Below the pieces are notes generated by a model. It did no database searches. It saw only the letters and a list, made by a program, of their open reading frames with translations, and was not told the origin of the DNA. From CAZHOV01 sp964534315 (lineage in GTDB: Bacteria; Bacteroidota; Bacteroidia; Chitinophagales; Saprospiraceae), in the NCBI GenBank assembly GCA_964534315.1, contig CAZHOV010000195.1:1-10281 (forward strand): 10,281 bases of DNA. The letters run 5' to 3'. This document shows, in pieces, positions 6,073 through 10,281 of the stretch. A program made the position numbers and the translations under genes. The stretch's first letter is position 1. Each line of letters starts with the position of its first letter.

Positions 6073-6789
6073 TTATTGATTAATGATTCTTTTTGTTTTT
6101 TCTTCTACCTTCTCCAAAAGCCAATTACACCACTCATCTATTCCAATATTTTTGGTGCTGGAAATCTCCAAAACTTTAATATTGGGATTTACATCTCTTG
6201 CATCCGCTACCACGGCATCAACCGAAAATGGGAGATATTCCAATAAGTCCACTTTTGAAACCAGCATCATTTCGCTGGTCAGAAACATTCGTGGATATTT
6301 TTTTGGTTTATCATCTCCTTCAGTAGTTGCAATTAAGGTCACTCGATAGTCTTCTCCTAAATCAAAAGAAGCAGGGCAAACGAGATTGCCTACATTTTCG
6401 ATGATCAATAATTCTACTCCTTCCAAATCAAGGCTTTCCATTGCTTGCCAAACCATCTGTGCTTCTAAGTGGCAAATACCACCCGTTACAATTTGCAAGG
6501 CATCTACACCAACATCTCGGAGACGGTCAGCATCCCGTTCGGTTTCCAGGTCGCCAACTAATATTTTCATATTTACTTTATCACCTATCCGTCGTGCGGT
6601 CTCTTGTAATAGTGTGGTCTTACCACTACCTGCAGAAGAAGTAATATTAATGAGCATAATATTTTGTTCTGTCACTCTCTTGCGAATACTTTCCGCAACG
6701 AAATCGTTGGCTTTGAGTAGATGCATGGTTGTATTGTCACAAGTAACCGTACCTCTTGCAGCCTTGGTTGATTTTTGAACTTTATCCAT
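6073..6789 (-). CDS. hypB: Hydrogenase nickel incorporation GTPase HypB
   Basis: HypB is a SIMIBI-class GTPase that delivers nickel to the large subunit together with HypA. In this 238-residue copy the P-loop is SSAGSGKTT (51-59). The metal-binding G-domain segment is GGICHLEA (103-110) with C106 and H107. The IENVGNLVCPA motif (130-140) contains C138, and the base-recognition motif is SKVD (178-181). It lacks both the N-terminal CxxCGC nickel site of E. coli HypB and the His-rich nickel store of rhizobial forms; the N terminus is only a short lysine-rich leader with one Cys (C17). Nickel storage in this form must be minimal. The next gene, hypC, follows after 14 nt; upstream is a 294-nt gap, so a promoter may lie there. 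Confidence 0.95.
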   Translation of the reverse strand: MDKVQKSTKAARGTVTCDNTTMHLLKANDFVAESIRKRVTEQNIMLINITSSAGSGKTTLLQETARRIGDKVNMKILVGDLETERDADRLRDVGVDALQIVTGGICHLEAQMVWQAMESLDLEGVELLIIENVGNLVCPASFDLGEDYRVTLIATTEGDDKPKKYPRMFLTSEMMLVSKVDLLEYLPFSVDAVVADARDVNPNIKVLEISSTKNIGIDEWCNWLLEKVEEKTKRIINQ

Positions 6790-7083
6790 ATTTTTAAGCT
6801 GATATTTTGACCTGAAATCAATTTATACTACTGCAAAACCAGTAGCCTCCTGCAAGTTAGTAAGTTGATTTGAATTAGAAAAGGAATTCAAGGGTTTAGA
6901 AAATATTTTCTAATTTTTGAAGGGGTCTAGTTACAAGACAAAACACAGGTGGGAGATATTGGGCAGTAGTTCGTATGGCATCCTGCCGGAAAACTATACC
7001 ATATCACTCTTTTTTCTAAGTTTCACCAAAAGTGACGAAGAGTCGCTCCATTTTGCCTGAATTTGTTACTTTTATTTTTCTGC
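6790..7083. other. Gap between hypA and hypB with several inverted repeats
   Basis: No convincing gene is present in these 294 nt, the longest non-coding stretch within the operon. It holds a perfect 18-bp AT-rich palindrome (6896-6913, TTAGAAAAT/ATTTTCTAA) with outer TTCAA/TTGAA arms, the CTACTG-N6-CAGTAG repeat near hypB, and a small TCAC-N5-GTGA hairpin near 7023-7035. No clear Rho-independent terminator follows hypA. I found no perfect TAnnTTTG element on the minus strand, so the hypB promoter, if any, is not identified. The middle part (about 6922-7060) could be a dispersed intergenic repeat. Confidence 0.4.
6828..6845. promoter_or_regulatory. Candidate operator upstream of hypB
   Basis: CTACTG and CAGTAG form a perfect inverted repeat around a 6-nt spacer, 39-56 nt upstream of the hypB start codon. 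A dimeric regulator site near a promoter is plausible. On the minus strand a TATAAAT sequence follows the repeat directly. I recognise no named regulator consensus. Confidence 0.25.
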
Positions 7084-7446
7084 TTACAGTATTTTTTCTT
7101 CGGGATCAAAATGTATTTGATGAATCAATAATTCAGTCCCTTTTACTACATTATTATTTGGTTTGCCACAGGAGGAACAAGCAAACTTGTAATTTTCTAT
7201 GATGGAGTTGGTGTTACAATCAGCACAATGAATTTCAATTTGAACTAATTCTACATTTAGGGTAACCTCTTGGTATTTTTCCTCGGCGGTAGTGACTGCC
7301 TCAAAAGCATTCTGCATAAGTACAGGCTCAACATTGGAAAGTAAGCCCACTTTTAAATTAATGGCAGTCATTTTATCCAATTCTTCTTTTGAAAATTCGG
7401 ATTCAAGGGTATTAAAAATATTTCTAACCAAGGATATTTCGTGCAT
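7084..7446 (-). CDS. hypA: Hydrogenase nickel-insertion metallochaperone HypA
   Basis: HypA hands nickel to the hydrogenase large subunit with HypB. I chose the start at 7446, giving 120 residues beginning MHEISLV, because the family's Met1/His2 amino terminus is the nickel ligand. A longer frame from 7464 would bury that histidine and overlap the TPR gene. The structural zinc site is CADC (C74 and C77) plus CSSC (C90 and C93), with standard spacing. The start is 7 nt after the TPR gene stop. Unlike most of the locus, the gene is followed by a long non-coding gap before hypB. Confidence 0.95.
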   Translation of the reverse strand: MHEISLVRNIFNTLESEFSKEELDKMTAINLKVGLLSNVEPVLMQNAFEAVTTAEEKYQEVTLNVELVQIEIHCADCNTNSIIENYKFACSSCGKPNNNVVKGTELLIHQIHFDPEEKIL

Positions 7447-7453
7447 AATGAAA

Positions 7454-8965
7454 TCATTTTGCAACTGCGTGCTTTAATTCTTTCAACAAATTCAAATGCC
7501 TGTCTGCTTCTGCAATCATTTCAGCATCTTCCACCAATTTTTTAACTTCGTTGGCTTTTGCTACCATATCCTCGTATCGTTTTTCATTAAAAGTATCGGG
7601 GTCATTTCCAACATCCCAACTTGCCTCCAGGAAATTCAGAAGCGTAATAGCTCTTTCATAAGGATAGGCAGGTGTTCGGACATCCAATGCTTCCTGGTAA
7701 TAAAACAATGCTTTTTCGTGATTATCTGTCAAGACTGCCTGTGGAAATTTGATAAAGGCATTACCATAGTTGTTGCAAATCATTCCGTACTGATAGGGAT
7801 ATTGGTCTTTCGTGTAAAAACTTAGTGCTTCATCAAAAGAAGATACTGCTACTCCAGCCCAAATGCTTTTTTTCTTATTCTCAGCTGGCATATCTGTATA
7901 AAGCACTCCTAAATTGTGATGAATATCTGCGAATACATTAGGTGCTGCGTTTTTAGTGAAAACTTTTAATGCCTCCTGGTAACTTTCAATAGCGGGCTTA
8001 AAAAACTGCGGATTACCATTTTGCGCCCATGTGTAAAGCAATGTCCCTTTTCGATAATAAGCGTTGCCGGCCAATTCTCGTAAATTTTCCGCTTCGAAAA
8101 TCTTAATCGCCCTTGTCGCATACCCCAATGACTCTGTGAAACTCTCAGAGATATTGGCAATATGTGCCGCATCCAATAAAATTAAACCTGTTTCAATTTT
8201 TCTATTGGATTTTTCATAAGATTGTAGCACCTCCCAAAGTGTTGATTTTAATTTTTCTAATAATGCTGTGTCATAAGGCTTAGTCAATTGTAACATCCAT
8301 GCCTGACATAGGGTATGGTTGACTTCTGTTTTCGCCTCTTTGGACAGTTTTTGCGTATCCACATCCTCCAATATATGAACGGCATAATCAGCTTGTTCCA
8401 GGTCGATACAAAAAATAGCATATTGGCGAGCGGTGAAAGCACCGTGTTCCTCTGTCGGTGCACTTTTTATGGCTTCTTCGTAGAAATAAGCCGTTTTTTT
8501 CAGGTCAAAATTATCAGATGTTGAAGCATAATGTCGAAGTACAGCGTTATTGTGCATCAAACGAAACTCTTCGAAAGGAGTATAGTTCGCGGTTAATTCA
8601 TCAGGGCTAATCGAAAACCCCTGTTGTAAGCGATTGATAAAGTCTAACTCTTTAAAGAGAGAAGGGTTGTTTTGCTGCAGGTATTCGTATGCCTTCTCAT
8701 AATTATTCAATTTTGCAAACACGATTCCCAACAAGTTTGCTTCAGTAAGTTCTATATCTTCAGGCAATAAAAAGGGGGGTTGAATATTGTGCCAGTCCAA
8801 AGCAAAGCCTATTGCTCCATTTTTTATTAAAATGGAGTTAGCGCTAGGAGTTGGGCGTTTTTCCAAAAAATCAACCACATCGACCAACTCATCCAATCGG
8901 TCTTCTCTACTTATAAACCCCTTAAGTTGAGCATGATATTCAGTTGTTGCAAATATTGATAGCAT
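7454..8965 (-). CDS. TPR-repeat protein of the hydrogenase locus
   Basis: This 503-residue, soluble, helix-rich protein has no signal peptide. TPR-like helix pairs are visible at about 74-100 (ANLLGIVFAKLNNYEKAYEYL), 137-169, 262-293, 301-337 (AYYRKGTLLYTWA...AIESYQEALKVF), 345-385 and 393-428 (MICNNYGNAF...KALFYYQEALDVR), the last three best conserved. TPR arrays bind proteins or peptides, so a chaperone or scaffold for hydrogenase subunits is the likely role by context, but the sequence shows no partner. The start overlaps the preceding small gene by 26 nt, and hypA follows 7 nt after the stop. This indicates co-translation. Confidence 0.85.
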   Translation of the reverse strand: MLSIFATTEYHAQLKGFISREDRLDELVDVVDFLEKRPTPSANSILIKNGAIGFALDWHNIQPPFLLPEDIELTEANLLGIVFAKLNNYEKAYEYLQQNNPSLFKELDFINRLQQGFSISPDELTANYTPFEEFRLMHNNAVLRHYASTSDNFDLKKTAYFYEEAIKSAPTEEHGAFTARQYAIFCIDLEQADYAVHILEDVDTQKLSKEAKTEVNHTLCQAWMLQLTKPYDTALLEKLKSTLWEVLQSYEKSNRKIETGLILLDAAHIANISESFTESLGYATRAIKIFEAENLRELAGNAYYRKGTLLYTWAQNGNPQFFKPAIESYQEALKVFTKNAAPNVFADIHHNLGVLYTDMPAENKKKSIWAGVAVSSFDEALSFYTKDQYPYQYGMICNNYGNAFIKFPQAVLTDNHEKALFYYQEALDVRTPAYPYERAITLLNFLEASWDVGNDPDTFNEKRYEDMVAKANEVKKLVEDAEMIAEADRHLNLLKELKHAVAK

Positions 8966-9263
8966 CTTGGTTCGTTTTTAAAGTTCCTCTGGCATCTTTC
9001 CGAATACCTCGCTGTAAAATGGAAGCATAAGTCTTGGCTTTTTTCTCAGAATTATAAGCATCAATTTTTCTACAAATAAATTTGAGTGGGTTTTTTAATG
9101 CGACATATATCATGGTCAAATGCCATAGACCATTTTTCTTTGATAGTAAGTACTTAACTTCTGTATTCATTAACCACCCATCTTCTCGGAGTAGCCTTAA
9201 ATCAACTGGCTTGCCCAAAAAATCAACTGGCTTCCAAAAAGGAATATCAGAGGAAATGTACAT
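8940..9263 (-). CDS. Hypothetical protein, 107 aa
   Basis: I do not recognise this protein. It is basic, rich in aromatic residues at the N terminus and helical-looking at the C terminus (KAKTYASILQRGIRKDARGTL). A short tandem duplication is visible: KPVDFLG (11-17) then KPVDLRL (18-24). It is encoded by a 14-nt exact direct repeat (9199-9212 and 9220-9233) with a 21-nt period. No signal peptide is present, and the 'GLWHLTMIYVAL' segment is too short to call a membrane span. The gene starts 9 nt after the previous stop and overlaps the TPR start by 26 nt, so it is probably translated. A hydrogenase-assembly role is inferred only from position. Confidence 0.65.
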   Translation of the reverse strand: MYISSDIPFWKPVDFLGKPVDLRLLREDGWLMNTEVKYLLSKKNGLWHLTMIYVALKNPLKFICRKIDAYNSEKKAKTYASILQRGIRKDARGTLKTNQDAINICNN

Positions 9264-9272
9264 TGGTTAAGG

Positions 9273-9641
9273 TTATAGTTTTACATTTAATATTCTCAAC
9301 TCTTTTTGCAATTCGAATTCTAAATTCCGGTCATTACTGTTTATCTCGTTGTCAATCAATAGTTCATGCAAAGCGATGGTTTTATCACCTTTAGCATTTC
9401 GATCCTTGAGCATATGTTGTTTGGCTTTGTGCAATGTTTTGAACAGTTCTTCGCTTTTTGGAGCAATCATCAATGTACGCCGGTCAGCATAATAAACTAC
9501 ATTTACATTGAGATCGTCCTCAAAAATCGCAGTAGCCACTTTATGATCAATCAATAGGTGAGAAGACTTTAAACGGACTTGACCATTTTCCTCTTTAGTG
9601 GGTTTAAAATTATCCTTTAGTCTATTAGGTGGTATAAACAT
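9273..9641 (-). CDS. Hypothetical protein, 122 aa
   Basis: I do not recognise this protein. It is soluble, charged and free of cysteines. The first 60 residues look beta-rich (GQVRLKSSHLLIDHKVATAIFEDDLNVNVVYYADRRTLMIAP); the rest is helical, with a lysine-rich stretch KTLHKAKQHMLKDRNAKGDK. The alternation of strands and the 'RRTLMIAPKSEE' turn suggest a small barrel or sandwich domain, but no family name can be given. It lies 15 nt downstream of the endopeptidase gene and 9 nt upstream of the next unknown, so it is in the operon. Confidence 0.7.
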   Translation of the reverse strand: MFIPPNRLKDNFKPTKEENGQVRLKSSHLLIDHKVATAIFEDDLNVNVVYYADRRTLMIAPKSEELFKTLHKAKQHMLKDRNAKGDKTIALHELLIDNEINSNDRNLEFELQKELRILNVKL

Positions 9642-9656
9642 ATTAGTATGAGTTAA

Positions 9657-10151
9657 TCATGTCTTTAGTTCTTCCAGCAATAAATTGATTATTTTATCTC
9701 CTCCTTTCTTGGCCTCTTCTGTCATACCAACATTGAAACGAGTACTGTCTATGGCAATCAAATAGACCTCAATTTCATCCGGATATTCATCCTGAAGCAT
9801 TTTTTTTGCATAAGACAGCGCTTGATTCCATTTCAAAGAATGCAGAAAGACCATTGGGTCATCTATAATTTGTCCTTCGACTTCTGAGGCAGGCAGTTTG
9901 TACGTGGTGCCAACCGGCTCGTTGGTATTTATGACGGCATCAATCAATATAATACGTTCATGTCCTTTTAGCTTAAATAAAACTTCGAAGGCAGAAGTAC
10001 CCATGTCAAAAATGCTGATATGATCAGTTTCGTCTAATTGTGCTTTCAATTGCTCGATGACATAAATCCCAACGCCGTCATCTGCTCGCACAGGATTTCC
10101 AAAACCTAGTACTGCTGTTTTTTTGGTCATTTTTCCTATTGTACTTTTCAT
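9657..10151 (-). CDS. Hydrogenase maturation protease (HybD/HyaD family)
   Basis: This endopeptidase removes the C-terminal extension of the [NiFe]-hydrogenase large subunit after nickel insertion. In the 164-residue frame, the GFGNPVRADDGVG motif (16-28) carries D25, equivalent to E16 of E. coli HybD. LIDAV gives D71, equivalent to D62, and VFLHSLK gives H104, equivalent to H93. These are the three metal-sensing ligands. Met8 (start at 10130) would give the more usual leader MTKKTAVLGFGN; the longer start is kept because nothing excludes it. The substrate large subunit is not in the window but is expected nearby. A small inverted repeat TAAGG-N4-CCTTA lies at 10161-10174, and a strong terminator separates the gene from whatever lies to the right. 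Confidence 0.93.
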   Translation of the reverse strand: MKSTIGKMTKKTAVLGFGNPVRADDGVGIYVIEQLKAQLDETDHISIFDMGTSAFEVLFKLKGHERIILIDAVINTNEPVGTTYKLPASEVEGQIIDDPMVFLHSLKWNQALSYAKKMLQDEYPDEIEVYLIAIDSTRFNVGMTEEAKKGGDKIINLLLEELKT

Positions 10152-10193
10152 ATTCTAATATAAGGAAAACCTTAAGTAATCTAAATTACCGAC

Positions 10194-10246
10194 AAAAAAC
10201 ATGAATTATACCGGATTTTTAAAATCCGGTATAATTCATGTTTTTT
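10194..10246. terminator. 53-nt perfect palindrome, bidirectional terminator
   Basis: The two arms 10194-10219 and 10221-10246 are perfectly complementary over 26 bp around a single central T. The left arm begins with six A residues and the right arm ends with six or more T residues, so transcripts in either direction end in a U-tract. On the minus strand it probably closes a gene entering from the right edge: a frame reading FTKPFEN-stop ends at 10258, 11 nt before the hairpin. This makes the endopeptidase gene the first of a new transcription unit. Confidence 0.8.
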
Positions 10247-10281
10247 TCTTTTTTTGCTTAGTTTTCAAAAGGTTTAGTAAA

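Noticed and set aside
6386..6778. 130-codon plus-strand frame opposite hypB
   Set aside because: It is antisense to a well-supported hypB and has serine/threonine-rich, motif-free content typical of a shadow frame.
7016..7051. Mini-ORF MERLFVTFGET after hypA on the minus strand
   Set aside because: Eleven codons with no partner, promoter or conserved context; treated as part of the non-coding gap.
7447..7464. Six-residue longer N terminus for HypA
   Set aside because: The family requires the MHE amino terminus for nickel binding, and the longer form would overlap the TPR gene.
10258..10281. Seven-codon tail (FTKPFEN-stop) of a minus-strand gene at the right edge
   Set aside because: Position just before the palindrome terminator fits, but seven codons are too few to support a gene call.

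Overview
The window looks like a piece of a Bacteroidota chromosome. It is AT-rich and the genes are tightly packed with few Shine-Dalgarno sequences. One site matches the Bacteroidota -7 element (TAnnTTTG), and the protein families are typical of that phylum. The genus cannot be read from the sequence. Nearly everything lies on the minus strand, so the operon reads from the right edge to the left.

Right to left, the window holds a [NiFe]-hydrogenase maturation locus. A 53-nt perfect palindrome (10194-10246) at the right edge probably terminates an upstream gene that is mostly off the window. Then come a hydrogenase-processing endopeptidase (9657-10151), two proteins I do not recognise (9273-9641 and 8940-9263), a 503-residue TPR protein (7454-8965) and hypA (7084-7446). 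A 294-nt gap with several inverted repeats follows. Next is a compact run: hypB, hypC, hypD, hypE, a group III truncated haemoglobin, a six-bladed NHL-type propeller protein, a nickel-permease-like membrane protein, a 77-residue unknown, and a bifunctional-nuclease/UVR protein ending at 653. Spacings in this run are 14 nt or less, or short overlaps.

The established Hyp pathway explains the core. HypE carries the C-terminal cysteine that receives the carbamoyl group and turns it into cyanide. HypC and HypD assemble the Fe(CN)2CO unit, HypA and HypB insert nickel, the permease plausibly supplies nickel, and the endopeptidase trims the large subunit last. hypF and the hydrogenase structural subunits are not in the window. 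The accessory genes (haemoglobin, propeller, TPR and three unknown small proteins) are the less explored part and may form an oxygen-related or assembly module specific to this hydrogenase type.

The left 650 nt are different in character and mostly plus-strand. They contain a promoter-like site followed at once by an 18-codon ORF inside a terminator hairpin, an intact small GIY-YIG nuclease gene, a degenerate tRNA-Leu-like remnant carrying a 10-bp inverted repeat, a second terminator, and a 12-codon fragment of a second GIY-YIG gene. That fragment is cut off exactly at the stop codon of the nuclease/UVR gene. This looks like a repeat-rich rearrangement junction at the end of the hydrogenase locus.
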